Source: Micromonosporaceae bacterium
Lineage (GTDB): Bacteria; Actinomycetota; Actinomycetes; Mycobacteriales; Micromonosporaceae
NCBI GenBank assembly: GCA_019690055.1
Contig: JADGGF010000057.1
Coordinates: forward strand, 1 to 13,990
DNA length: 13,990 nt
Direction: 5' to 3'
Part shown: piece after piece, positions 1-6,169 of the stretch
Position numbering within the stretch: the stretch's first letter is position 1
Layout: every line of letters begins with the position of its first letter
The notes under the pieces: model-generated
Told to the model about the DNA's origin: nothing
The model's input: the letters and a program-made list of their open reading frames with translations, nothing else
The model's database searches: none
Program-made: the position numbers and the translations under genes

Positions 1-32
1 CCCCCAAGGTGTGTCCCTGCCCCCACCCACCA

Positions 33-97
33 GCCCTGAAAGTCACTTTCTGGGCAGGCCGGCGCGGGTCGAGTGCCCTGAAAGTGACTTTCTGGTC
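33..97. repeat. Two copies of a dispersed GAAAGTSACTTTC palindrome
   Basis: Two near-identical imperfect palindromes of 23 bp lie at 33-55 (centre C44) and 75-97 (centre G86), in direct orientation 42 bp apart. Each has the core GAAAGT-S-ACTTTC, where S is C in the first copy and G in the second, preceded by CCT and followed by TGG. In the first copy the outer arms GCCC/GGGC also pair. A diverged third copy lies at 2617-2643. The pair sits 100-165 bp upstream of the fructosamine kinase gene. It could be a regulator site or a dispersed intergenic element; the recurrence at an unrelated gene favours the latter, but this is inference. Confidence 0.7.
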
Positions 98-196
98 GGC
101 CCGGCGGCGGGGCCGCGCCCGGGCGCCGGTGGTTGCGATCGCGTCCCGCCGGCATGGCAGGCTGGATGCCGACCGTCGCGACCGGGGGAACGATCC

Positions 197-1111
197 GTGG
201 ACCTCAACGAGCTGCGCGCCCGTCCTGACCGGCTGCCCACCTACCTGTTCCACCAGCGAATCCGGGAGACGCCGGTCGGTGGCGGATCGATCTGCCAGGC
301 CCGGCGGCTCACCCTGGAGGACGGGGCCTCCCTGTTCGCCAAGTCGTACGGCCGGTCCGACCCGCGCGATGACGGGGACCGCGCCCCGGAGAGCTTCTTC
401 GAGACCGAGGCGGCCGGGATGCGCTGGCTCGGACAGGCCACGGCGGCTGGCGGGGCGCCGGTGCCGGAGGTCATCGTCGTGCTGCCGGACCTGCTCGCCC
501 TGGCCTGGATCGAGCCGGGCGAGCCGAGCCCCGGCGCGGCCGAGCGGTTCGGGCGCGAGCTGGCCGCGACCCATCGGGCGGGCGCCGAGGCCTTCGGGGC
601 GCCCTGGCCGGGCTTCATCGGTTCGCTGCCGCAGGACAACACCCTCACCCCGGCCGAGCAGGGCTGGGCGGAGTGGTTCGTCACCCGCCGGCTGGAGCCG
701 TACCTGGACCTCGCGGCGCGGCGGCAGGCCTTGTCGACGAGGGATGTGGCGGCCGTACGGTCACTGCTGGACCGCGTCCCGGACCTGGCGCCGCCGCCCG
801 AGCCGCCGGCTCGGCTGCACGGTGACCTCTGGCCAGGCAACGTGCTGTGGGCCGCCGACGGGCGGGCGTGGCTCATCGACCCCGCCGCGCACGGGGGACA
901 TCGGGAGACTGACCTCGCCCAGCTGGCCCTCTTCGGTGGGGCGCCGTACCTGGACCGGATCCTCGCCGCCTACACCGAGGCGTGGCCGCTGCCCGACGGC
1001 TGGCGGGAGCGCATCCCGCTGCACCAACTGCACCTGTTGCTGGTGCACGCCGCGCTCTTCGGCGCCAGTTACCGGGGGTCGGTGATGGCGGCCGTGGCCG
1101 CCCTGTCGTAA
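197..1111 (+). CDS. Fructosamine kinase family protein
   Basis: A 304-residue protein with the aminoglycoside phosphotransferase-like kinase fold of the fructosamine/ketosamine-3-kinase family. These enzymes phosphorylate the sugar part of glycated amines, which destabilises the adduct. Visible landmarks are a glycine-rich N-terminal segment (GGGS, about 28-31), a likely ATP-binding lysine (Lys49 in LFAKSYG), the catalytic loop HGDLWPGN at 208-215 (Asp210, Asn215) and the metal-binding Asp228 in LIDPA. Length matches the family. I chose GTG at 197 because GGGGGA at 184-189 gives a 7-nt ribosome-binding spacing; the frame stays open upstream to about position 11, but that part reads through the palindromic repeats and is not protein-like. 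moaA follows 108 bp downstream on the same strand with its own likely promoter. The true substrate could be another amine-linked sugar or small molecule. Confidence 0.86.
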   Translation: MDLNELRARPDRLPTYLFHQRIRETPVGGGSICQARRLTLEDGASLFAKSYGRSDPRDDGDRAPESFFETEAAGMRWLGQATAAGGAPVPEVIVVLPDLLALAWIEPGEPSPGAAERFGRELAATHRAGAEAFGAPWPGFIGSLPQDNTLTPAEQGWAEWFVTRRLEPYLDLAARRQALSTRDVAAVRSLLDRVPDLAPPPEPPARLHGDLWPGNVLWAADGRAWLIDPAAHGGHRETDLAQLALFGGAPYLDRILAAYTEAWPLPDGWRERIPLHQLHLLLVHAALFGASYRGSVMAAVAALS

Positions 1112-1141
1112 CCGGTCCCGGGCCGCCCGAGGACACATGGG

Positions 1142-1204
1142 GCCGCCGAGATCGGCGGCGCCCGGGCTGCCGAGATCGGCGCCCTTGGGGCCGTCCGAGG
1201 TCGG
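1142..1204. repeat. Three CCGAGATCGG repeats upstream of moaA
   Basis: CCGAGATCGG occurs at 1146-1155 and 1170-1179, and CCGAGGTCGG at 1195-1204, at steps of 24 and 25 bp, or about 2.3 helical turns. Each is a near-palindrome. The first expands to GCCGCCGA-GA-TCGGCGGC at 1142-1159, an 8-bp stem that could also help end transcription of the upstream kinase gene. The third copy falls between the proposed -35 and -10 boxes of moaA, a classic place for a repressor. An operator array controlling moaA is plausible, but a GC-rich intergenic repeat without function cannot be excluded. Confidence 0.55.
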
Positions 1205-1213
1205 AGTTAGTGT
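1185..1213 (+). promoter_or_regulatory. Proposed moaA promoter for a leaderless mRNA
   Basis: TTGGGG at 1185-1190 and TAGTGT at 1208-1213 are separated by 17 bp and resemble a vegetative -35/-10 pair. Six bases follow the -10 before the A of the moaA ATG at 1220, the usual distance to a transcription start, so the mRNA would begin at the start codon. This fits the lack of a well-placed ribosome-binding site: the nearest GGAG (1203-1206) is 13 nt away. It is a consensus match read by eye. Confidence 0.5.
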
Positions 1214-1219
1214 CGACGG

Positions 1220-2284
1220 ATGGCGCAGCCTGCGGTGACCGCCCCCGGCGATGAGAAGTCCGACCGGCCTCCGGTACCCGGTCTGGTGGACCGGTTCGGC
1301 CGGGTGGCAACGGATCTCCGGGTCTCGCTGACCGACCGATGCAACCTCCGCTGTGGATACTGCATGCCGGCCGAGGGGCTGGTCTGGCTGCCCAAGGAGT
1401 CGGTGCTCACCGACGACGAGGTGGTGCGGCTGATCGGCATCGCGGTCACGCGGCTGGGGGTGACCGAGATCCGGTTCACCGGAGGTGAGCCTCTGCTGCG
1501 GCCGGGCCTGGTCGACATCGTCACCCGGGTCGCCCGGCTCGAGCCCCGTCCCCAGCTGTCGTTGACCACCAACGGCATCGGGCTGGACCGGCTCGCCCCG
1601 GCCCTGCGCGCGGCCGGCCTGGACCGGGTCAACGTCTCCCTCGACACCCTCCGCCCGGACCGCTTCGTCGCCCTGGCGCGCCGCGACCGGCTCGACGCCG
1701 TGCTGGCCGGGTTGCACGCCGCGGACGCAGCCGGCCTGCGCCCGGTGAAGCTCAACGCCGTCCTGATGCGGGGGGTCAACGACGACGAGGCCCCGGAGTT
1801 GCTGGACTTCGCGCTGAGGCACGGGTACGAGCTGCGGTTCATCGAACAGATGCCGCTGGATGCCCAGCATGCCTGGCGGCGCGACGCGATGGTCACGGCC
1901 GACGAGATCCTGGCCCAGCTGCGCGCGGTGTACACATTGGAGCCCGACCCGCGGCACCGGGGCGCCGCCCCGGCCGAGACGTGGCTCGTCCAGGGACACT
2001 CCACATCGGATGGTCGGCCGGCCCGGGTCGGGGTCATCGCGAGCGTGACCCAACCGTTCTGCGGGGCCTGCGACCGTACCCGGCTCACCGCGGACGGCCA
2101 GGTGCGCAACTGCCTGTTCGCGCAGGAGGAGACCGACCTGCGCGGCCTGCTGCGGTCGGGGGCCGACGACGAGACGATCGCCGAGGCCTGGCGGGGCGCG
2201 ATGTGGGCCAAACGCGCCGGGCACGGCATCGATGACCCGACGTTCCTCCAACCCGTCCGCCCCATGTCGGCCATCGGCGGCTGA
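1220..2284 (+). CDS. moaA: GTP 3',8-cyclase MoaA (molybdenum cofactor step 1)
   Basis: A radical SAM enzyme of 354 residues that converts GTP to (8S)-3',8-cyclo-7,8-dihydroguanosine 5'-triphosphate, the first committed step of molybdenum cofactor synthesis. The N-terminal radical SAM cluster is CNLRCGYC with Cys41, Cys45 and Cys48. The SAM-contacting GGE is at 88-90. The second C-terminal cluster uses Cys281, Cys284 and Cys298 in the pattern CGACDRTRLTADGQ...C. The chain ends in the conserved Gly-Gly tail (AIGG, 351-354) needed for catalysis in the family. All key residues and the length (usually 330-360) are intact. moaD follows on the opposite strand only 47 bp after the stop. The partner MoaC is not in this window. 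The start is ATG at 1220, supported by promoter geometry rather than a ribosome-binding site. Confidence 0.97.
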   Translation: MAQPAVTAPGDEKSDRPPVPGLVDRFGRVATDLRVSLTDRCNLRCGYCMPAEGLVWLPKESVLTDDEVVRLIGIAVTRLGVTEIRFTGGEPLLRPGLVDIVTRVARLEPRPQLSLTTNGIGLDRLAPALRAAGLDRVNVSLDTLRPDRFVALARRDRLDAVLAGLHAADAAGLRPVKLNAVLMRGVNDDEAPELLDFALRHGYELRFIEQMPLDAQHAWRRDAMVTADEILAQLRAVYTLEPDPRHRGAAPAETWLVQGHSTSDGRPARVGVIASVTQPFCGACDRTRLTADGQVRNCLFAQEETDLRGLLRSGADDETIAEAWRGAMWAKRAGHGIDDPTFLQPVRPMSAIGG

Positions 2285-2311
2285 CGCTACGCCGGGTGCT
2301 CAGGAGGCGAC

Positions 2312-2330
2312 CTTGCGGGCGGGCCGCAGG
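2312..2330. terminator. Small hairpin between convergent moaA and moaD
   Basis: TGCGG at 2314-2318 pairs with CCGCA at 2324-2328 around a 5-nt loop, with a wobble and one more pair possible outside. It lies in the 47-bp gap between the stops of moaA and moaD, where a bidirectional terminator would be expected. There is no U-tract and the stem is short, so support is weak. Confidence 0.3.
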
Positions 2331-2331
2331 T

Positions 2332-2571
2332 CTAGCCGCCGGCGAAGGGAGGCAGCACGTCGACCGTGCCGTCGCGCGGCAGCGGGGCAACCGGATCGCG
2401 CCAGGCCACCCCGTTGACGAGGAAACTCGCCACGCGGAGCACCGCCGCCAACCGCTCCCCGTGGGTCGCGGCGAGGGTGGCGCGCAGTTCGTCGAGGGTG
2501 GCGGCGGACACGACCTCCTCGCTCACGCCCGCCGCGGCCCGGGCGGAGGCGAAGTAGCGGACGACGGGCAT
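2332..2571 (-). CDS. moaD: MoaD/ThiS family sulfur carrier (molybdopterin synthase small subunit)
   Basis: A 79-residue ubiquitin-like protein. It starts MPVVRYFASARAAAG, the usual first strand and helix of MoaD, has the conserved FLVNG segment near residue 50, and ends in PPFAGG, whose terminal Gly-Gly is adenylated and turned into the thiocarboxylate sulfur donor. In the family this subunit delivers sulfur to cyclic pyranopterin monophosphate together with MoaE. The ATG is supported by AGAGGA (plus-strand 2579-2584) with 7-nt spacing. The gene points towards moaA, which supports the MoaD rather than ThiS assignment; moaE is not in the window. A palindrome centred on 2630 lies 59 bp upstream of the start. 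Confidence 0.9.
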   Translation of the reverse strand: MPVVRYFASARAAAGVSEEVVSAATLDELRATLAATHGERLAAVLRVASFLVNGVAWRDPVAPLPRDGTVDVLPPFAGG

Positions 2572-2616
2572 GGGGCAATCCTCTCGCGACCGACGCGGAA
2601 GGACTACACCGCCGAC

Positions 2617-2643
2617 GTGTCCAGAAGGTCACCTTCTGGGCAC
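2617..2643. repeat. Third, diverged copy of the palindrome family
   Basis: CCAGAAGGTCACCTTCTGG at 2621-2639 is a perfect palindrome around C2630. GTG at 2617-2619 and CAC at 2641-2643 extend it to a 27-bp element with a single mismatched pair. Compared with the copies at 33-55 and 75-97, the A/T pairs next to the centre are changed to G/C on both arms together, so symmetry is kept. That suggests selection for the hairpin or dimeric site, or copying of a symmetrical element. It lies between moaD and the DUF4192 gene. Confidence 0.7.
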
Positions 2644-2704
2644 AGTGAGCCCGCCGGGCCGCCCAATAAGTGATCTGTTGGGCCTGATCCCGGAAATCCC
2701 GCCG

Positions 2705-2732
2705 TTGTCCACAGCCACCCGAGTTATCCACA
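2705..2732 (+). promoter_or_regulatory. Two consensus DnaA boxes in tandem
   Basis: TTGTCCACA at 2705-2713 and TTATCCACA at 2724-2732 both match the bacterial DnaA-box consensus (TTATNCACA, with TTGTCCACA favoured in high-GC actinobacteria). They lie in the same orientation, 19 bp start to start, in the 213-bp gap between moaD and the DUF4192 gene. The AT-containing stretch AATAAGTGATCTGTT lies just before them. This is not oriC, since dnaA and dnaN are not here. It could be a DnaA-regulated promoter or a DnaA-titrating site. Confidence 0.6.
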
Positions 2733-2784
2733 GGTTTGCCCACCCATCTACCGCCCGGGTTCCGGCGGGCGCACCCTGGCAGCC

Positions 2785-3873
2785 ATGACAGTGCCACGGG
2801 GGACACAACCACGGGTGCGCCTGGACGCACCGAGCGACGTCCTGGCCACGATCCCGTTCCTGGTGGGCTACCACCCGAGCGACAGCATCGTCGTCCTCGG
2901 GCTGACCGGGAGCCGGGTCACCTTCGCGGCCCGCGACGACCTGCCGGCGGCGGGGGAGGCACCGGTCGACGAGCACGTCGCCTATCTCGTCGAGGTGGTG
3001 CTCCGGCAGGGATGCCGTCACGTCATCCTCGTCGGCTACGGCGACGAGGAGCGGGTGACGCCGATGATCGAGGCGCTCCGCGCCGCCTTCGACCGGGAGG
3101 GGGCGAAGGTGGTCGATGCGCTGCGGGCCGATGGGCAGCGGTACTGGTCGTACGTCTGCACCAATCAGCGCTGCTGCCCGCCGCAGGGCACGCCGTACGA
3201 CCCCTCCACCAGCGAGGTCGCGGTCGCCTGGACGCTCGCCGGTCGGGTTGCCCGGCGCGACCGCGCGGAGTACGAGGCCCAGGTCCGGCCGGTGAGCGGA
3301 GCGGCCCGGGAGGCGATGCGTCGGGCCACTGCGGTGGCCCACGAGCGGCTCCTCACGCTGCTGGCCGAGGCGGAGGACGACGACCAGGCCGAGGCGGCGT
3401 TGCTCAACGCCGGCAACCTGGCCATCGCCGAGGCGCTGGACCGCCAGCTGCACGGCATCCCGCCCACCGACGCGGAGGCGGCCTGGTTGTCGGTGTTGCT
3501 GCAGTCGACCGCGATCCGGGACATCGCCTGGAGCCTGATCCGAGGCTCGGGTCCGGGTCTGTATCACCATCGCGCCCTGTGGCAGGAGGTTCTGCACCGG
3601 GCCGAACCCGACCTCGTTCCGGCGCCGGCGAGCCTGTTCGCGTTCGCCGCCTGGCGCAGCGGTGATGGCGGCATTGCCCGGCTGGCCCTCAATCGAGCTC
3701 TGGAGGTAGATCCGCGCTACCGGATGGCGCAGCTTCTCCAGGAGGCCATCGCGCACGGCCTGCCACCCACCGCGCTGGACGGCTGGCCCGAGGGCGTGGA
3801 CGCGGCGATCCGGCGCCGCCGTCGTCGACGTCGACGCTCACCGAAGCATCACGCGGGGCGTCCATCCGGGTAG
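2785..3873 (+). CDS. DUF4192 domain-containing protein
   Basis: A 362-residue protein of the actinobacterial DUF4192 family, whose biochemical role is unknown to me. The family hallmark appears at the N-terminus as DVLATIPFLVGYHPSDSIVVLGL (residues 18-40), followed by a ILVGYGD strand at about 81-87 and a cysteine-bearing segment WSYVCTNQRCCPP (121-133; Cys125, Cys130, Cys131). The C-terminal part, including FAFAAWRSGDGGIARLALNR (285-304), looks helical and repeat-like. No signal peptide or membrane segment is visible, so it is probably cytoplasmic. The tail carries nine consecutive arginines (343-351) and further basic residues, which could bind nucleic acid or be a low-complexity extension. 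The ATG lacks a clear ribosome-binding site. The preceding gap carries two DnaA boxes. It ends 41 bp before vapB. Confidence 0.85.
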   Translation: MTVPRGTQPRVRLDAPSDVLATIPFLVGYHPSDSIVVLGLTGSRVTFAARDDLPAAGEAPVDEHVAYLVEVVLRQGCRHVILVGYGDEERVTPMIEALRAAFDREGAKVVDALRADGQRYWSYVCTNQRCCPPQGTPYDPSTSEVAVAWTLAGRVARRDRAEYEAQVRPVSGAAREAMRRATAVAHERLLTLLAEAEDDDQAEAALLNAGNLAIAEALDRQLHGIPPTDAEAAWLSVLLQSTAIRDIAWSLIRGSGPGLYHHRALWQEVLHRAEPDLVPAPASLFAFAAWRSGDGGIARLALNRALEVDPRYRMAQLLQEAIAHGLPPTALDGWPEGVDAAIRRRRRRRRRSPKHHAGRPSG

Positions 3874-3878
3874 CTGGG

Positions 3879-3916
3879 ATGGTGTATGTCTACCATCGAT
3901 GGTACCTTTACACCAT
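3879..3916. promoter_or_regulatory. vapBC operator: concentric 38-bp inverted repeat
   Basis: Two nested palindromes share the centre 3897.5. The inner one is TACCATCGATGGTA (3891-3904), perfect over 14 bp. The outer arms are ATGGTGTA (3879-3886) and TACACCAT (3909-3916), also perfect; only the 4-bp connectors (TGTC and CCTT) do not match. The right outer arm contains the first two bases of the vapB start codon (A3915). VapB-VapC complexes typically bind such inverted repeats to repress their own operon, so this is most likely the autoregulatory operator. The symmetry is read directly from the sequence; its binding role is inferred. Confidence 0.8.
3903..3908 (+). promoter_or_regulatory. Proposed -10 box for leaderless vapB
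   Basis: TACCTT fits the TANNNT -10 pattern and lies six bases before the A of the vapB ATG at 3915, so transcription could start at the start codon. No Shine-Dalgarno sequence precedes the ATG, which agrees. The -35 region (TGGTGT at 3880-3885, 17 bp away) is a poor match. The box is inside the operator, so bound repressor would block polymerase. Confidence 0.45.
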
Positions 3917-4187
3917 GGCGCTGAACATCAAGGATCCGGAGACAGAGAGGTTGGCGACTGAGGTGGCGACGCTCACGGGGGAGACGAAGACCCGGGCGAT
4001 CAACGTCGCGCTGCGCGAGCGCCGGGAGCGGCTGCTCGCCGCGCGGTCCGCGACCGACCGGGCCGAGCGCCTGAAGAGGTTCCTGACCGACGAGGCCTGG
4101 CCCCAGGTCCCGCCGGAGATGCTCGGCCGGGCGCCGTCCAAGGCCGAGCGCGAACAGATCCTGGGCTACGGTCCGGAGGGCGTATGA
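3915..4187 (+). CDS. vapB: VapB family antitoxin
   Basis: A 90-residue antitoxin of the type common in actinobacteria. It begins MALNIKDPETERLATEVATL, the typical N-terminal strand and first helix of the ribbon-helix-helix DNA-binding domain, and continues GETKTRAINVALRERRERL (about 22-40). The C-terminal half, which should wrap around and inhibit the toxin, contains acidic and tryptophan-bearing segments (DEAWPQVPPEM). I chose ATG 3915 over an in-frame ATG at 3879 because the extra 12 residues are just the operator read as protein and family members start at MALNIK. Its last four bases overlap the first four of vapC (ATGA). Expected role: binds and neutralises VapC and represses the operon. 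Confidence 0.9.
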   Translation: MALNIKDPETERLATEVATLTGETKTRAINVALRERRERLLAARSATDRAERLKRFLTDEAWPQVPPEMLGRAPSKAEREQILGYGPEGV

Positions 4188-4576
4188 TCATCGATAGCTC
4201 GGCCATCCTGGCCATCCTGTTCCGGGAGCCGGAGTGGCCGCGACTGATCGAGCGGATCACCGACGGCGAGGCGCCGGGGGTCGCGACACCGACCCTCGTC
4301 GAGTCCGCCTTGGTGCTCGCCCGTCGACTCGGTGCGCCCGGCAAGTCGCTGCTGGCCCGGTTCGTGCAGGAGAGCGGCCTGCGGGAGATGCCCTTCACCG
4401 CAGCGCACTGGCCGGTCGCGGTCGATGCCTATCTCCGCTACGGCAAGGGGCGCCATCCCGCCGCCCTGAACTTCGGGGACTGTCTGACGTACGCGACCGC
4501 CGCCCTGGCGCGCGAGCCACTCCTCTGCGTCGGGGACGACTTCGCCCAGACCGACCTGGCGCTGGTGCCCCGATAG
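4184..4576 (+). CDS. vapC: VapC family PIN-domain ribonuclease toxin
   Basis: A 130-residue PIN-domain protein. The family are Mg-dependent ribonucleases that cut specific RNAs, often tRNA or rRNA, and stop growth when freed from antitoxin. The acidic active-site residues are all present: Asp4 in MIIDSSAI, Glu40 in TPTLVESALV, Asp99 in NFGDCLTYA, and the C-terminal acidic group GDDF-x2-TD (Asp118/119 and Asp124). Length is typical (about 125-140). Translation is probably coupled to vapB through the ATGA overlap, with GGAGG at 4175-4179 inside the end of vapB acting as ribosome-binding site at a short 4-nt spacing. No sign of decay is visible, so the pair looks functional. The RNA target cannot be told from sequence. 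Confidence 0.92.
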   Translation: MIIDSSAILAILFREPEWPRLIERITDGEAPGVATPTLVESALVLARRLGAPGKSLLARFVQESGLREMPFTAAHWPVAVDAYLRYGKGRHPAALNFGDCLTYATAALAREPLLCVGDDFAQTDLALVPR

Positions 4577-4582
4577 CACCAG
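4562..4582. terminator. Hairpin spanning the vapC stop codon
   Basis: CTGGTGC at 4562-4568 pairs exactly with GCACCAG at 4576-4582 around a 7-nt loop (CCCGATA). The vapC stop codon TAG (4574-4576) is at the loop/right-arm junction. It lies between the convergent vapC and fdhD genes (stops 64 bp apart), so it may end transcription from vapBC. There is no U-tract. Confidence 0.4.
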
Positions 4583-4640
4583 GGGCGAGCGAGGTGCGTC
4601 GACGAGGGCACCGGAGGCTGGCGTCGCGCTGGCCCGCGCC

Positions 4641-5495
4641 TCAGGTCCGGGTACGCACGCGTTGGGCGCCGGCGTAGACATTCATCGACCCGCCGCGCAG
4701 GAAGCCGACCAGCGTGAGACCCGCATCCTCGGCGAGATCCACGGCCAGCGTGCTCGGCGCCGAGATCGCGGCCAGCATGGGGATTCCGGCCATGGACGCC
4801 TTCTGCACCAGCTCGAAGCTCGCCCGGCCGCTCACCATCAGCACGTGGCTTCGCAGCGGAAGGCGTCCATCGCGCAGCGCCCACCCAACGACCTTGTCGA
4901 CCGCGTTGTGCCGCCCGACGTCCTCCCGGACGCAGACCACGTCACCGTCCACAGTGAACAGCCCGGCCGCGTGCAGCCCGCCCGTGCGGTCGAAGGTCCG
5001 CTGCTGCGCGCGTAGCCGGTCGGGCAGGGCGGCCAGCGTAGCAACGTCCACTGTGGAGTCATCCGCCGCGACATCGAACCGGGATTTGGTCCGCACCGCC
5101 TCGATGCTCGCCTTGCCGCACACGCCGCAGGAGCTCGTGGTGTAGAAGTTGCGGGCCGGATCGGTCACCGGCGGCGGCACGTGGGGCGCGAGCGTGACGT
5201 CGACGACGTTGTACGTGTTGGGCGTCTCGGTGCCGGCGCAGAGCTGGGCGGTGACCACGTCCTCAGCCGCCCCGATGACACCCTCGGTCAGCAGGAAGCC
5301 GAGCGCCAGGTCCACGTCGTCGCCCGGGGTCCGCATCGTGACCGCGAGCGGCGTGCGCCCCGGCCCGGGCCGGCCGACCCGGATCTCCAGCGGCTCCTCG
5401 CCGGTCAGCGTCTCCATCCGCTTGACCACGGTTGGACCGCCCGAGTCGTCGACCTTGATGTGGACCACTGAACGCCGATCCGTCACCCTGCCCAT
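4641..5495 (-). CDS. fdhD: Formate dehydrogenase accessory sulfurtransferase FdhD
   Basis: A 284-residue protein that in the FdhD family passes sulfur from a cysteine desulfurase to the bound molybdenum cofactor, giving the sulfurated form needed by formate dehydrogenases. The catalytic CxxC loop is present in TTSSCGVCGKAS (Cys123, Cys126). Other family signatures are ETPNTYNVVDV (90-100), GLHAAGLF (173-180), VREDVGRHNAVDK (189-201), SGRASFELVQKA (222-233) and the C-terminal FLRGGSMNVYAG (265-276). Length is normal. The ATG has GGAG at plus-strand 5504-5507, 8 nt away. It is the last gene of a leftward run below the NUDIX gene, but a hairpin in the 84-bp gap suggests its own transcription. 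The likely client, fdhF, lies about 4 kb away on the same strand. Confidence 0.96.
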   Translation of the reverse strand: MGRVTDRRSVVHIKVDDSGGPTVVKRMETLTGEEPLEIRVGRPGPGRTPLAVTMRTPGDDVDLALGFLLTEGVIGAAEDVVTAQLCAGTETPNTYNVVDVTLAPHVPPPVTDPARNFYTTSSCGVCGKASIEAVRTKSRFDVAADDSTVDVATLAALPDRLRAQQRTFDRTGGLHAAGLFTVDGDVVCVREDVGRHNAVDKVVGWALRDGRLPLRSHVLMVSGRASFELVQKASMAGIPMLAAISAPSTLAVDLAEDAGLTLVGFLRGGSMNVYAGAQRVRTRT

Positions 5496-5562
5496 GCCTC
5501 ATTCTCCGCAGCCACGGGTGGGCGACGTAACCCGTCAGGAGCGCAGATCCGGCGGATGCGTC

Positions 5563-5579
5563 CCGTCCGGCGCGGACGG
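5563..5579 (-). terminator. Hairpin directly after the NUDIX gene
   Basis: CCGTCC at 5563-5568 pairs perfectly with GGACGG at 5574-5579 around a 5-nt loop. It begins on the base after the NUDIX stop codon (plus-strand 5580-5582), in leftward transcription order. All six pairs are canonical, five of them G-C. No U-tract follows, which is common for actinobacterial terminators. It would separate NUDIX transcription from fdhD. Confidence 0.45.
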
Positions 5580-6089
5580 TTACCAGGTCGCCGACCGGCG
5601 CGTCTCGCTGAACGACTCGCCGCGCTCCCACAGGACCAACGCCAACCGCTCGATGAAGGGAACCTGCCCCTTGACCAGCTTCCCTCGCGCGGTCGCCGCG
5701 TCGAACCAGTCCGCCCGGTCCACCTCGGGGAAGGAGCGCATCACTCCCGAGCCGCGGGGCCACTCCATCTCGAACTCGTTGCTCACCACCGTGGTCGCGT
5801 CGAAGTCGCCTCGCAACGCATACGCGGTGATCACCTTACCGCTCGGCTGAACAACCGCGCCCAACTCGACGAGCTCCCCGGGCGGCGGCGCCGACCCCAT
5901 CTCCTCGGCAAACTCCCGAAGCGCGGCGAGGCGCGGGTCTTCGCCCTCGTCGTACTCGCCCTTGGGGATGGACCAGGCGCCGGCATCCTTACGCGCCCAG
6001 TACGGTCCGCCCATATGCGCAATCAACACTTCCAAAGTGCCCTGGTTGATCCGGTACATCAGCAATCCGGCGCTGAGCTTGGCCCCCAT
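5580..6089 (-). CDS. NUDIX hydrolase
   Basis: A 169-residue NUDIX hydrolase. The Nudix box is complete: GEYDEGEDPRLAALREFAEE followed by MG, matching GX5EX7REUXEEXGU with U replaced by F, at about residues 43-64. It lies between two beta-rich parts starting MGAKLSAGLLMYRINQG and VLIAHMGGPYWARKDAGAWS. The KDAGAWSIPKGE lead-in resembles small NUDIX proteins that act on diphosphates such as diadenosine polyphosphates or nucleotide derivatives; the substrate cannot be read from the sequence. I chose ATG 6089 because AAGGAG (plus-strand 6098-6103) is at an ideal 8-nt spacing and the protein then starts at the fold. The open frame extends upstream for 34 codons without protein-like character. The MFS gene ends 80 bp upstream on the same strand. 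Confidence 0.93.
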   Translation of the reverse strand: MGAKLSAGLLMYRINQGTLEVLIAHMGGPYWARKDAGAWSIPKGEYDEGEDPRLAALREFAEEMGSAPPPGELVELGAVVQPSGKVITAYALRGDFDATTVVSNEFEMEWPRGSGVMRSFPEVDRADWFDAATARGKLVKGQVPFIERLALVLWERGESFSETRRSATW

Positions 6090-6169
6090 GCCGGACTCTC
6101 CTTCCGTCGCGGATGAGCGTTCGCCCTGCGACAGTACGTGCCCAGTCCGCCCCGCCGGCGGCCGTGCCG

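Noticed and set aside
33..97. Possible CRISPR or CRISPR-like array
   Set aside because: Only two palindromic units with no third repeat at regular spacing, and no cas genes nearby.
11..196. N-terminal extension of the fructosamine kinase frame
   Set aside because: It translates the palindromic repeats and lacks a ribosome-binding site; GTG 197 has one and begins the fold.
2705..2732. Origin of replication (oriC)
   Set aside because: Only two DnaA boxes, no AT-rich unwinding region and no dnaA/dnaN neighbours.
2629..3756. 375-codon minus-strand frame opposite the DUF4192 gene
   Set aside because: The plus-strand protein has clear family signatures, while this frame reads as low-complexity Arg/Gly/Gln sequence and crosses the DnaA boxes and palindrome.
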